Part shown: positions 20,064 through 28,457 of the stretch, in pieces
Position numbering within the stretch: position 1 is the first letter of the stretch
How the letters are laid out: every line of letters begins with the position of its first letter
From: Clostridium sp. 12(A)
Lineage (GTDB): Bacteria; Bacillota; Clostridia; Lachnospirales; Lachnospiraceae
Assembly (NCBI GenBank): GCA_000526575.1
Contig: JAGI01000002.1
Span: 2,046,001 to 2,110,000 of the forward strand
Length of the DNA stretch: 64,000 nucleotides
Direction of reading: 5' to 3'
The notes under the pieces: generated by a model
The model's input: only the letters and a program-made list of their open reading frames with translations
Databases searched by the model: none
Told to the model about the DNA's origin: nothing
Made by a program: the position numbers and the translations under genes

Positions 20064-20969
20064 TTAGATATCTTTTTGATTGTATCCATAATTCTTCATA
20101 TAAAGCTCACTGTCACGCCACTCTTTCCGGACCTTAACCCACAGCTGGAGATTTACTTTGGTATCCATAAGATTTTCAATCTCCTTACGTGCCTGGGTTC
20201 CGATCTTCTTTAACATGGCGCCACCTTTTCCGATGATAATTCCCTTATGGGAATCACGCTCGCAAACGATATTGGCTTCCACATCCATGATTCCGTTCTG
20301 ACGCTCTGTCATCTTCTCTACGGTTACTGCGATTCCATGAGGAATCTCATCCTTTAAGAGACGAAGGGCTTTCTCCCGGATCAGCTCTGCTGCAATCTGG
20401 CGCATAGGCTGGTCTGTGACCGTATCCTCATCATAATACTGAGGACCATAAGGAAGATATTTGTAGATCAGCTCCAGCATCAAATCTGTATTTTTATCCT
20501 TTAATGCAGAAACAGGTACGATTTCAGCAAAATTACAGATATCCTTATAGGTACTGATGAACGTAAGAATGTCTTCCTGATTCTTTACCGTATCAATCTT
20601 ATTAATGACCAGAATGATCGGAGTTTTCACATTGGAAAGCTGCTCAGCGATATACTGCTCTCCTGCTCCGATATAAGTGGTAGGCTCCACCAGCCATAAC
20701 ACTACATCTACCTCTTTTAAGGTGTGCTCTGCCACGCTTACCATATATTCCCCAAGCTTGTTCTTGGCCTTATGAATACCAGGTGTGTCCAGAAATATAA
20801 TCTGCCCTCTGTCGTCTGTATAAACAGTCTGTATCCGGTTTCTTGTGGTCTGGGGCTTATCAGAGGTGATTGCAATCTTCTGGCCGATCAGATGGTTCAT
20901 CAGGGTGGACTTCCCTACGTTTGGGCGTCCGATCAGGGTAACAAAGCCTGATTTATAATTGGTTTCCAT
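20064..20969 (-). CDS. era: GTPase Era
   Basis: From ATG 20969, which follows AAAGGAG, the protein is 301 residues, the usual Era length; the open frame extends further upstream into the protease gene without a ribosome site. It has the G1 loop GRPNVGKSTLMN, the G3 DTPGIHKAK, the G4 NKID, and a C-terminal KH domain with the GKGGAMLKKIGTQARKEIE motif that binds the 3' end of 16S rRNA. Era assists 30S subunit maturation. It lies between the M16C protease gene and recO, transcribed with both. Confidence 0.96.
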   Translation of the reverse strand: METNYKSGFVTLIGRPNVGKSTLMNHLIGQKIAITSDKPQTTRNRIQTVYTDDRGQIIFLDTPGIHKAKNKLGEYMVSVAEHTLKEVDVVLWLVEPTTYIGAGEQYIAEQLSNVKTPIILVINKIDTVKNQEDILTFISTYKDICNFAEIVPVSALKDKNTDLMLELIYKYLPYGPQYYDEDTVTDQPMRQIAAELIREKALRLLKDEIPHGIAVTVEKMTERQNGIMDVEANIVCERDSHKGIIIGKGGAMLKKIGTQARKEIENLMDTKVNLQLWVKVRKEWRDSELYMKNYGYNQKDI

Positions 20970-20985
20970 ATGGTTCTCCTTTGTG

Positions 20986-23910
20986 TTATGAGTGGAATAA
21001 GTTCTTTGTCTCTCCAAAGAAATCCTTATCCGCTGCGATTCTGTCTTCATTGCCGATGACGCAGAGGCTGTTGGTACTTAAAACGGCTTTTACAATAGGT
21101 GCCAGTTTCCGGATATCTTCCTGAGTGGCATTTAAAACCTCCTCACGCTCCCGTTTCATCATCTCCTGGTCAACGCCGGACAGGTAGGCAGAAAGGCCTC
21201 TGTTTCCTTTTGTTGACGGTGGATATGGCACATCCATGTCGCTGACGGTTCCGATGACATATTTGGTCATGTCCCTGTCCTCGACCTGGAATTTCTCTAA
21301 ATAATCTACCACACCTTCATAGATCTGGTTGGTCTCTTTTAAATTCGGGTCACGGTAGGAAGCAAAATATCCTTCCCCGGAACGGCCAAAGCCGCTCATA
21401 CATCCATAGGCACCGCCTTTTACCCTGATATTGATCCATAGATAATCATAGCTTAAAATAACCTTTAATATCTTTAAAGCTCCTGTATACGTAAGACCAC
21501 TGTCTAAAAAGCTTCCGCATCTGGCCACATAGTTTACCTGGGAGGCTGTCGCAAAGCCTTCGTTTCTGTTTCCGCTCTGATAATCAAATGGGTAACAGGT
21601 ACCGTCGCCCTCAGGAAGAACAGAGGTAAGCTGCCTCATCGCCTCTGGAAGAAGCTTATAGCCTTCCTCATCAGCAGTATAGCTGACCAGCATATTCCCG
21701 GTGTTAAACAGCTTCTTAATCACTGCTTTCAGTCTGGCAATCACTGCCTGCTTGTCTTTCGCAAAATCCTTTTCCAGCTGTTCCAGGAATTCATAGTATC
21801 CGATTCCTCCGGTCATATCATTGTAAGAGGAAGCGGCAGAAAAATAAGAAGTAGCTCTGGCAACTGCGGCTGAATGGCAGGCGCCTTCCAGCTTCATTCT
21901 GGCCCTTGATCTTGTTTCGCTGATCACTTCTCCCATACGCTTTTCATCGTCGAGAACAGAACGGGTTAAAATTTCAGCAAGAATGGAAAATCCAAAATCC
22001 AGCTTATCATACATGACTCTGGCGCTTGCCATAAAATACCCCTTAAACTGTCCCTGGTTCTTCAGATCCGGATAAGAGGTGACGCTAAAGCCCACGCCGC
22101 CGCTGTTTAGATGGATCTCACTGGTCAAGTCACTGTACGTGAAATTCTCTGTATCCACATAGCCTAAAAGGGATTTCAAAAATCCAACGTAGGGCAGATC
22201 CTCTGTGGGAACGGCTGAGGTATCAAATAAGACCTTTAAATATCCGATGCCTGAGGTAAACATGTTATGGTGTATTACCTTAACACCATGGGCTTCCTTC
22301 TCTTCCCAGATAATCTCTTCTGGTTCCCTGGTGATGTCTTCCCTTTTAAGCATAGGAATCTTTTCTAAATTTTTCTGATCGGACGGTGTTTCCTGATACT
22401 CTCTTAAGGCATGAGTCTGTTCCACAAGACGGGTAATCTCATCCTGTGTTAAAGATGCCTTGTAGGCCGCCAGCTTTTTGGCGGTTTTCTCTTCTTCCAT
22501 TGCAGTCAGATTCTTTTTCGGACTTACGGTCAAATATGCTTCAAAAGGATTGTCCAGCAAATATTTCCGAATGAGCTCTTCAAAGTATCCGTCATCCACT
22601 ACCTTCTTTAAATAATCAAAGGTCTCCTGATACTCCAGATGCATCATAGGATCACCGTCATAAAGCCAGCTGTCCATACACTGGAGTCCATACATCAGTC
22701 CCTTAGGAGCGGAACCGTAATCAGCCTCACGATAACGGAATTCATAATAGTTCATTCCGGCTTTTAAGCTCTTGCGGTTGATTCCTTCATCTGCAAGCTT
22801 TCTTAAGGTTCCTTTTACCACTGCAAGGAACTCGCCCTTCTGGTCCCCATTGGCATTCTTTGCAATGACAGAGAAATAAGGCTGTAAGATTCCGCTGTCA
22901 TAACCGCCCAGTATATCCTGACCGATTCCAGCATCGATGAGAGCCTGCTTAAGAGGGGCTCCTGGTGCATCAAGAAGGGTATATTCCAAAATTTGAAATG
23001 CAACATAATGTTTGGGGTCTAAATTGTTTCCTATTACGGTATTAATGGAAAGATAGGTGGCATTATCCAGAGATTCTCCCTCTGTAATCGAATAAAAGGT
23101 CTCAGCTTCCACAGGCTTTTCAAATGGCTTTTGGCTTCTGATTCTGGAGTCAATGGAAATTTCATCATAATGGCTTAAATACTCCTCATCAAGCCAAGTA
23201 AGCTTCTCTTCCATATTCATATCGCCGTATAGATAGATATAGCTGTTGGAAGGATGATAATACCTTCTGTGGAAATCCAGAAAATCATCATAGGTCAGAT
23301 CAGGAATAAAGGATGGATCACCACCGGATTCCTGGCCGTAACAACTGTCAGGGAACAACACTTTTCTTGTAAAACGGTCTAAGACTTCTTCCGGGGATGA
23401 AAAAGCCCCCTTCATCTCATTGTATACAACACCATTGTAGATTACATCAGATTCCGGGGTTTCCATCTCATAATGCCACCCCTCCTGCATGAAGATCTTC
23501 TGCTCTTTATAGATGTTTGGATGGAGCACGGCATCCATATAGACGTTCATTAAATTCTGAAAGTCCTTTTCATTGCAGCTGGCAATGGGATATACGGTTT
23601 TATCCGGATAAGTCATGGCATTTAAAAAGGTATTCAAAGAGCCCTTTACCAGTTCCACAAAAGGATCCTTTACCGGGAACTTGTCCGAGCCGCAAAGCAC
23701 ACTGTGTTCCAGAATATGGGCCACACCGGTGCTGTCTGACGGCGGTGTACGAAAACCAATAGAGAAGACCTTATTGTCATCCTCACACTCCACTAAAAAG
23801 ATTCTGGCACCACTTTTCTTATGGCGAAGGACACTTCCCTTTGCCTGAATTTCTTTTATTTCTTTTTCTTCTACTAACTCATAAGCATTCAAGTTTTTCA
23901 AATCATACAT
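20986..23910 (-). CDS. M16C-family zinc metallopeptidase (PreP/insulinase-like)
   Basis: At 974 residues this has the full two-half architecture of the M16C peptidases. The inverted zinc motif HxxEH appears as HILEH at residues 65-69, with a downstream glutamate in the EMKGAFSSPEEVLDRF region as third ligand candidate. The second half contains the R/Y substrate-contact segment (RVKGGAYGCMSGFGRSGEGYFASYRDPN). No signal peptide is visible, so it probably acts in the cytosol as a peptide-degrading chamber protease. GCAGGAGGAAC precedes the start, and era follows 16 bases later. Confidence 0.92.
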   Translation of the reverse strand: MYDLKNLNAYELVEEKEIKEIQAKGSVLRHKKSGARIFLVECEDDNKVFSIGFRTPPSDSTGVAHILEHSVLCGSDKFPVKDPFVELVKGSLNTFLNAMTYPDKTVYPIASCNEKDFQNLMNVYMDAVLHPNIYKEQKIFMQEGWHYEMETPESDVIYNGVVYNEMKGAFSSPEEVLDRFTRKVLFPDSCYGQESGGDPSFIPDLTYDDFLDFHRRYYHPSNSYIYLYGDMNMEEKLTWLDEEYLSHYDEISIDSRIRSQKPFEKPVEAETFYSITEGESLDNATYLSINTVIGNNLDPKHYVAFQILEYTLLDAPGAPLKQALIDAGIGQDILGGYDSGILQPYFSVIAKNANGDQKGEFLAVVKGTLRKLADEGINRKSLKAGMNYYEFRYREADYGSAPKGLMYGLQCMDSWLYDGDPMMHLEYQETFDYLKKVVDDGYFEELIRKYLLDNPFEAYLTVSPKKNLTAMEEEKTAKKLAAYKASLTQDEITRLVEQTHALREYQETPSDQKNLEKIPMLKREDITREPEEIIWEEKEAHGVKVIHHNMFTSGIGYLKVLFDTSAVPTEDLPYVGFLKSLLGYVDTENFTYSDLTSEIHLNSGGVGFSVTSYPDLKNQGQFKGYFMASARVMYDKLDFGFSILAEILTRSVLDDEKRMGEVISETRSRARMKLEGACHSAAVARATSYFSAASSYNDMTGGIGYYEFLEQLEKDFAKDKQAVIARLKAVIKKLFNTGNMLVSYTADEEGYKLLPEAMRQLTSVLPEGDGTCYPFDYQSGNRNEGFATASQVNYVARCGSFLDSGLTYTGALKILKVILSYDYLWINIRVKGGAYGCMSGFGRSGEGYFASYRDPNLKETNQIYEGVVDYLEKFQVEDRDMTKYVIGTVSDMDVPYPPSTKGNRGLSAYLSGVDQEMMKREREEVLNATQEDIRKLAPIVKAVLSTNSLCVIGNEDRIAADKDFFGETKNLFHS

Positions 23911-23944
23911 TCTATCTTTGTTCCTCCTGCATAATCATTATTAC

Positions 23945-24766
23945 TTACATATTGCCCACTAATTTGTCTTTTAATATCGCTGCACACTCCCTGACGCAAA
24001 AGTGTATGAAAAGAACCGGATCTGAATCACAGGATATGCTGTAAATATCCGGTATTCCCCACTTTTTTGCTATCTGCTGAGCGCGGAACACGTGGAAATC
24101 ACTGGTCAGTACACCAATCTTAATGGGTTTATCCGGAACCTCTACATACGTTCCTGGCACCATAATAATGGGACTTTCCTGGCTCTTAGCCTTCTTTCTT
24201 TCCTGATCCTCTTCAATTGCCACACGGCTGTATGCAATGTTCTCCACCGTACTGTAGGAACGTGTCTCTAAAATCAGCTGTTCTTCCTTAACTCCATTAA
24301 AGACCAGATATTCTTTCATAGCCAAAGCCTCACTGACCGGCTCATCCATTCCTTGGGCACCAGAAAGAACGAGAATGGTTCCAGGATTCTCATCCAGATA
24401 ATCTATGGCCTTATCCAAACGTTTTTTTAATGATTTGCTGATTCCATCTTCCTTTACCCTGGCTCCTAAGACTATGACATAATCAAGCTTTGACGTATCC
24501 CTGGCTGCAACTCCCGTGAAAACCAAAATCTCCACAATCGTAAATACCAGGAGTCCGGTACAGCATATGGTAACCACAGAGACCGGAAGCCATAAGGGAA
24601 TCCTGTCTTTTTGTCTTATATAAGTATCCCAGCCTAAACCGAATAAAATACAGACCGCCGCAAAAAAAAGCCAGATAATGGAAAAGGAAGTAGATAGTCC
24701 CGAATAAGTAACGATTATGACGTAATAGATCACACATAAAACTGCTATCAGCCATAAAATCCACAT
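23945..24766 (-). CDS. YdcF/ElyC-like membrane protein, DUF218 domain
   Basis: The 273-residue protein begins with three or four hydrophobic segments (residues about 1-85), then a DUF218 domain: DYVIVLGARVKEDGISKSLKKRLDKAIDYLDENPGTILVLSGAQG, then LVFNGVKEEQLILETRSYSTVENIAYSRVAI and VLTSDFHVFRAQQIAKKWGI. These match YdcF/SanA/ElyC proteins, some of which affect envelope polysaccharide or peptidoglycan precursor use. The biochemical role is not settled. It precedes the protease gene on the same strand by 34 bases. Confidence 0.88.
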   Translation of the reverse strand: MWILWLIAVLCVIYYVIIVTYSGLSTSFSIIWLFFAAVCILFGLGWDTYIRQKDRIPLWLPVSVVTICCTGLLVFTIVEILVFTGVAARDTSKLDYVIVLGARVKEDGISKSLKKRLDKAIDYLDENPGTILVLSGAQGMDEPVSEALAMKEYLVFNGVKEEQLILETRSYSTVENIAYSRVAIEEDQERKKAKSQESPIIMVPGTYVEVPDKPIKIGVLTSDFHVFRAQQIAKKWGIPDIYSISCDSDPVLFIHFCVRECAAILKDKLVGNM

Positions 24767-24887
24767 AATAGGCTAGCCTCCATTTTTGTTCCCTCTAAAT
24801 CCAGGTAATTTCTGGGTATAATTCTTCTATAGTATACTACAAGATGACCATTTCTACAACTGTCACCCATGATACCTGATTTTATAT

Positions 24888-24932
24888 AAAAAATCATGTC
24901 TATGATCCATCATTAGCTGGCCATAGACATGA
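24888..24932 (-). terminator. Intrinsic terminator after the AraC/siderophore-binding gene
   Basis: TCATGTCTATG (24894-24904) pairs with CATAGACATGA (24922-24932); on the minus strand TTTTTTATA follows. Confidence 0.85.
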
Positions 24933-24979
24933 CTTATTAAATTTCATTTTTATAATTAAAAATACCTATTTTCGTTGAA

Positions 24980-25972
24980 TTAACCCTGAGTCTTCAAAGC
25001 AAGAAGCTCTTCCACAATAAAGTCAATCTGGCTTCTTATGGAAATAACATCATTAAAGGTGGAAAGGTATTCATTCATCAAAATAACATTCCCGTTTTTC
25101 ACCGCTTCCAGACTTTCATAGACCCCATTTCCTGAAAATGCATTATTTTTTCCATCTCCATAGAGAATGATATAATCTCCGCAATATTCTGGTAAAACTT
25201 CAAGAGATATATTTGCATACCACTCTCCAGTCTTATAAAGCTCATGCCCTTTTTCACTTCGAGTCATTCCCAGTTCATCATAGAGTGCCTGAGCTCCTTT
25301 ATACGTAGAGACGACAATATCGGGTTGCTCAAGGCTGTTATTCATAAGCGTAACGCTCTCATCCTTGTATCCAGCATCCGCCAGCTTCTGCCTGGCTTGT
25401 TCCATATGAGAAGTATAATCTGATAATACTTTATCTTTCACGGAATCGTCCACGCCTAAAACATTACTTAAAAATGAAAGTCTTTCTTCTGTGGTCAGCT
25501 GAGTCGTATCCTTAGCCGTCCCAAAGCTGACCGTGGGAGCTATTTTACTTAGTTTCTCATAGTCCTCATCTTTTTCGTATGCTGTAATAATTAAATCCGG
25601 CTCTATTCTCATGATTTCTTCAAGTTCACTGGCTCGTGGTATATCTTTTAACAAGTCTTCAACAGCAGAACCTGTAATTGCCCAATAATCGTTGATTGCC
25701 GCCGGCGTAACTCCAAGTGCAAGAACATCTCCAAAAGCATAATTCATTACCACTACCTTTTGAGGACTTTGTGGTATTGTCACATCACCTCTGACCGTAC
25801 TCACAACTCTCGTTTCTTCGTCCACCTGCTGCTCCGCTTGACTGGTAACCGCCTTGGACTGGGCAGAATTTCCGCTTTCGTTATTCACCGGCGCGCTACC
25901 GCAGGCATTCAATAGCAATATCATTGACACTGCCGCCGCAACTGCCATTTTGCTTTTCATTTGTTTGAACAT
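24980..25972 (-). CDS. Iron-siderophore ABC transporter substrate-binding lipoprotein, internal start
   Basis: Starting at ATG 25972, after GGAGGAAAAGGAG, this is a normal 330-residue precursor with a signal peptide and lipobox LNAC (Cys24). The mature protein is a type III (FhuD/FepB-like) binding protein: PQKVVVMNYAFGDVLALGVTP, a long linker helix, LEEIMRIEPDLIITAYEKDEDYEKLSKIAPTV and VILMNEYLSTFNDVISIRSQIDFI at the end. It should capture a ferric siderophore or haem outside the cell. No permease or ATPase genes are adjacent, so it must use a transporter encoded elsewhere. It has its own predicted promoter, so I expect it to be made separately from the longer AraC-containing frame. Confidence 0.82.
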   Translation of the reverse strand: MFKQMKSKMAVAAAVSMILLLNACGSAPVNNESGNSAQSKAVTSQAEQQVDEETRVVSTVRGDVTIPQSPQKVVVMNYAFGDVLALGVTPAAINDYWAITGSAVEDLLKDIPRASELEEIMRIEPDLIITAYEKDEDYEKLSKIAPTVSFGTAKDTTQLTTEERLSFLSNVLGVDDSVKDKVLSDYTSHMEQARQKLADAGYKDESVTLMNNSLEQPDIVVSTYKGAQALYDELGMTRSEKGHELYKTGEWYANISLEVLPEYCGDYIILYGDGKNNAFSGNGVYESLEAVKNGNVILMNEYLSTFNDVISIRSQIDFIVEELLALKTQG

Positions 25973-26938
25973 GTAGTTTGCTCCTTTTCCTCCTGGTTTG
26001 TCAAAACTAACTTGGCTCTCACAATTATACGAAAAAGAAATCTGTTTTCCAAGGTCATCATCTCTCATATGATGCGACGTGTTCTCTCTATAGGCATTAG
26101 GAGTCATTCCAAAATTTTTTGAGAACATTCTCTGTAGATTGCGTTCATCTTGAAAGCCGCAATAATCGGCAATCTCACGAATGGACGCCTGGCTGTTTTT
26201 TAGAAACTCCGCCGCCGCAGTCAGGCGCATATGAATCAAATATTCCTGAGGGCTTTTTCCCGTCTTCTGTTTAAATCTACGGTAAAAATGACTGTAGCTG
26301 ATGCCCAGTCCTTCGCAAAGTTCATTGATGGAAACAATCTCTCGATAATTTTTTTCTAAAAACCTGGTGGCCATAAGAACCAGATCCGGCTTAAAAATCT
26401 GTATCTGACCTTGCTCCAGTTCCTTGTAGACCTCATACACAAAACGGCTAAAGGCTGCTTTACCATAAAAAATATTGAGTGGTGTGGGGTCCTTCCACTT
26501 TTCATACATAATCCTCAGCTCTTCCAAGAAAAAAAGAGGATTATAAGGCATATAGCCGTATTGCTGGCGATAGGGATTAACCTGTTCCATCAAACGGCGA
26601 TATTCGCTCTTGTGAAGCGGAGGCTCTGCAGCTTTGTACAGTACCATGTAATATTCTAGCCAATCACAATGAGGGATAATGGTCAGTTCTGTTCCCTTGA
26701 TTCCGTGGAAAAGACCGTAACGTGTTACGTTGTATGCGGTATCATTTAATATCTCCGCTTCTCCACCGCTGGTATAGAGAAAAACATTCGCAGGCAGCCG
26801 GTACCCACAAAGAGCTTCTTCGTTTGAAATCAAATTGTGGCGAATATCTATAAGAGAAATAATCCCCCGGTTCCATATCTGAATTGCGGCGGCGATTTCC
26901 TTATGTGTGGAATTTGCAGAGTTTTTATCTATGTACAT
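24980..26938 (-). CDS. AraC-family regulator reading in frame into a siderophore-binding lipoprotein (fusion frame)
   Basis: From ATG 26938, which follows GAGGT, one stop-free frame of 652 codons covers two complete proteins. Residues about 1-150 are a cupin-like sensor, about 180-285 are the AraC DNA-binding domain (IVSINELCEGLGISYSHFYRRF and SIREIADYCGFQDERNLQRMF). After a 38-residue linker comes a full lipoprotein precursor with its own signal peptide. Firmicute regulators that fuse AraC to a siderophore-binding domain (such as Btr) lack an internal signal peptide, so a true fusion would place a secretion signal in the middle. More likely the AraC stop codon was lost, or the read-through product is minor. 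The linker DNA holds a promoter, operator-like site and ribosome site. Confidence 0.7.
   Translation of the reverse strand: MYIDKNSANSTHKEIAAAIQIWNRGIISLIDIRHNLISNEEALCGYRLPANVFLYTSGGEAEILNDTAYNVTRYGLFHGIKGTELTIIPHCDWLEYYMVLYKAAEPPLHKSEYRRLMEQVNPYRQQYGYMPYNPLFFLEELRIMYEKWKDPTPLNIFYGKAAFSRFVYEVYKELEQGQIQIFKPDLVLMATRFLEKNYREIVSINELCEGLGISYSHFYRRFKQKTGKSPQEYLIHMRLTAAAEFLKNSQASIREIADYCGFQDERNLQRMFSKNFGMTPNAYRENTSHHMRDDDLGKQISFSYNCESQVSFDKPGGKGANYMFKQMKSKMAVAAAVSMILLLNACGSAPVNNESGNSAQSKAVTSQAEQQVDEETRVVSTVRGDVTIPQSPQKVVVMNYAFGDVLALGVTPAAINDYWAITGSAVEDLLKDIPRASELEEIMRIEPDLIITAYEKDEDYEKLSKIAPTVSFGTAKDTTQLTTEERLSFLSNVLGVDDSVKDKVLSDYTSHMEQARQKLADAGYKDESVTLMNNSLEQPDIVVSTYKGAQALYDELGMTRSEKGHELYKTGEWYANISLEVLPEYCGDYIILYGDGKNNAFSGNGVYESLEAVKNGNVILMNEYLSTFNDVISIRSQIDFIVEELLALKTQG
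25976..26052 (-). promoter_or_regulatory. Promoter, operator-like site and ribosome site inside the AraC/lipoprotein frame
   Basis: On the minus strand TTGGAA (26047-26052), 17 bases, TATAAT (26024-26029) is a strong sigma-A promoter. Just downstream, 25995-26011 reads GTTAGTTTTGACAAACC, matching the site upstream of the araC start in 15 of 17 positions. Then comes GGAGGAAAAGGAG (25981-25993) before ATG 25972. All of this lies within translated linker DNA. Confidence 0.7.
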
Positions 26939-26965
26939 AACATACCTCAATGATTAATCCAATTA

Positions 26966-27014
26966 GTTAGTTTTGGCTAACCATTAGTGTAACATAGAAG
27001 CGCATTTACGGCAA
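26966..27014 (-). promoter_or_regulatory. araC promoter with iron-box-like operator
   Basis: TTGCCG (27009-27014), 17 bases, TACACT (26986-26991) on the minus strand. Immediately downstream, 26966-26982 reads GTTAGTTTTGGCTAACC on the plus strand, an interrupted palindrome (GTTAG, six bases, CTAAC) that resembles DtxR/IdeR-type iron boxes. The regulator family is inference. Confidence 0.55.
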
Positions 27015-27153
27015 CGTCTGAAAGCTATATATTATATTTTTCCGTCATTTTTCGTTATTTAGACCTTTTACTTCAGCGTCATTAGTTTCTCCTGCAGGGA
27101 CCAGCAGCACCTGTTGAACTATGCGGCAGGGTCATCCGTTAAGAGAACAATAA

Positions 27154-27194
27154 CAGCGTGCAGAGTACACGTTTTTCGTATACTCTGCACGCTG
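27154..27194 (-). terminator. Hairpin after trhP, probable terminator
   Basis: CAGCGTGCAGAGTA (27154-27167) pairs perfectly with TACTCTGCACGCTG (27181-27194), just after the trhP stop. The T tract on the minus strand (TTATTGTTCTCTT) is imperfect. Confidence 0.6.
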
Positions 27195-27206
27195 TCATGT
27201 TAAGAT

Positions 27207-28436
27207 TTAAGACATCTCACTGCGGCGGAGAATGTCATAAGGCTCCATCTCCACGCTCAAATCAACAAAAAGTATTTGTCTGGAATGAGGTGCGCTCTCC
27301 TGAGATACTCCCTCTTCGTTGTAGATTGCTTTTACAACTGCATCCAGATTGCGTCCGTCGGGCTTCATAATCTCAATGGTCTCGCCCACTATGAATTTAT
27401 TTTTCTGTTCTATCTTTGAATACCCTCTCTCGTCTACCGCTTCCACGGTTCCAAGATACGTGTAATTTTTTACATAAGTATTGTTATCATAGATCTGAGT
27501 TGTGGAATCTGGTTTACCAAAATAGAACCCAGTGGTGAATTCCCGGTAAGTACATTTCCCGATTTCAGAACGATACCAGTCTAAATTAGCCTCATATATC
27601 TTTGGATCCTTTAAATAATCGTCAATGGCTTTCCGGTAAGTTCTTGTAACAGTAGCCGCATAAAGAGCGGTTTTCATACGACCTTCGATTTTAAAGCTGT
27701 CAATACCAGCATCAATCATCTCCGGAATGTACTCGATCATACATAAATCCTTGGAATTAAAGATATAGGTTCCACGCTCATTTTCATAGACCTGCATATA
27801 CTCCCCGGGACGTTTTTCCTCTACGATGGAGTATTTCCAACGGCATGGGTGAGAGCAGGCGCCTTGGTTTGCATCTCTGCCTGTCATGTAGTTGCTTAAG
27901 AGACAGCGGCCGGAATAGGACATGCACATGGCTCCATGGATAAAGCTTTCAATCTCTAAATCCTCTGGGATACGGCTGCGGATCTCCTTGATTTCAGCCA
28001 GGGAAAGCTCTCTGGCCGTAACCACACGCTTTGCTCCAAGCTGATGCCAGAATAAAAAGGTTCCGTAATTGGTATTGTTAGCCTGGGTGCTGATGTGAAT
28101 TTCCATCTCAGGCATGATTTGTTTTGCAATGGCAAATACACCAGGGTCTGAAATGATTACGGCGTCAGGACAGATTTCCTTTAATTCCTTAAAGTATTCC
28201 TCAACTCCGTTAAGATCCTCATTGTGAGCCAGAATATTGGCTGTAATGTACACTTTAACTCCATGCTCGTGGGCAAAGGCAATCCCCTGCCGAATCTCAT
28301 CCTGTGTAAAATTTTTCGCCTTGGCACGAAGTCCGAAGGCTTCTCCTCCCAGATAAACAGCATCTGCACCGTAAATGACTGCGGTCTTTAAGGTATCTAA
28401 GCTGCCTGCCGGGATTAAAAGTTCCGTCTTTCTCAT
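27207..28436 (-). CDS. trhP: U32-family tRNA hydroxylation protein TrhP (YrrO/YegQ-like)
   Basis: The 409-residue protein is a U32 peptidase-like protein: ELLIPAGSLDTLKTAVIYGADAVYLGG at the start, FIHGAMCMSYSGRCLLSNYMTGRDANQGAC with the cluster of conserved cysteines, and IDSFKIEGRMKTALYAATVTRTYRKAIDDY. Members next to a yrrM-type methyltransferase take part in prephenate-dependent hydroxylation of U34 in tRNA. Here the next gene upstream is that methyltransferase, and the wider order matches the B. subtilis yrzL-yrrK-yrzB-yrrL-yrrM-yrrN-yrrO cluster, which supports this role over a peptidase. Only one U32 gene is present, not two. The tRNA function is inferred from synteny. Confidence 0.82.
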   Translation of the reverse strand: MRKTELLIPAGSLDTLKTAVIYGADAVYLGGEAFGLRAKAKNFTQDEIRQGIAFAHEHGVKVYITANILAHNEDLNGVEEYFKELKEICPDAVIISDPGVFAIAKQIMPEMEIHISTQANNTNYGTFLFWHQLGAKRVVTARELSLAEIKEIRSRIPEDLEIESFIHGAMCMSYSGRCLLSNYMTGRDANQGACSHPCRWKYSIVEEKRPGEYMQVYENERGTYIFNSKDLCMIEYIPEMIDAGIDSFKIEGRMKTALYAATVTRTYRKAIDDYLKDPKIYEANLDWYRSEIGKCTYREFTTGFYFGKPDSTTQIYDNNTYVKNYTYLGTVEAVDERGYSKIEQKNKFIVGETIEIMKPDGRNLDAVVKAIYNEEGVSQESAPHSRQILFVDLSVEMEPYDILRRSEMS

Positions 28437-28457
28437 GAAGCTCCTCTCTTTGGTTCT

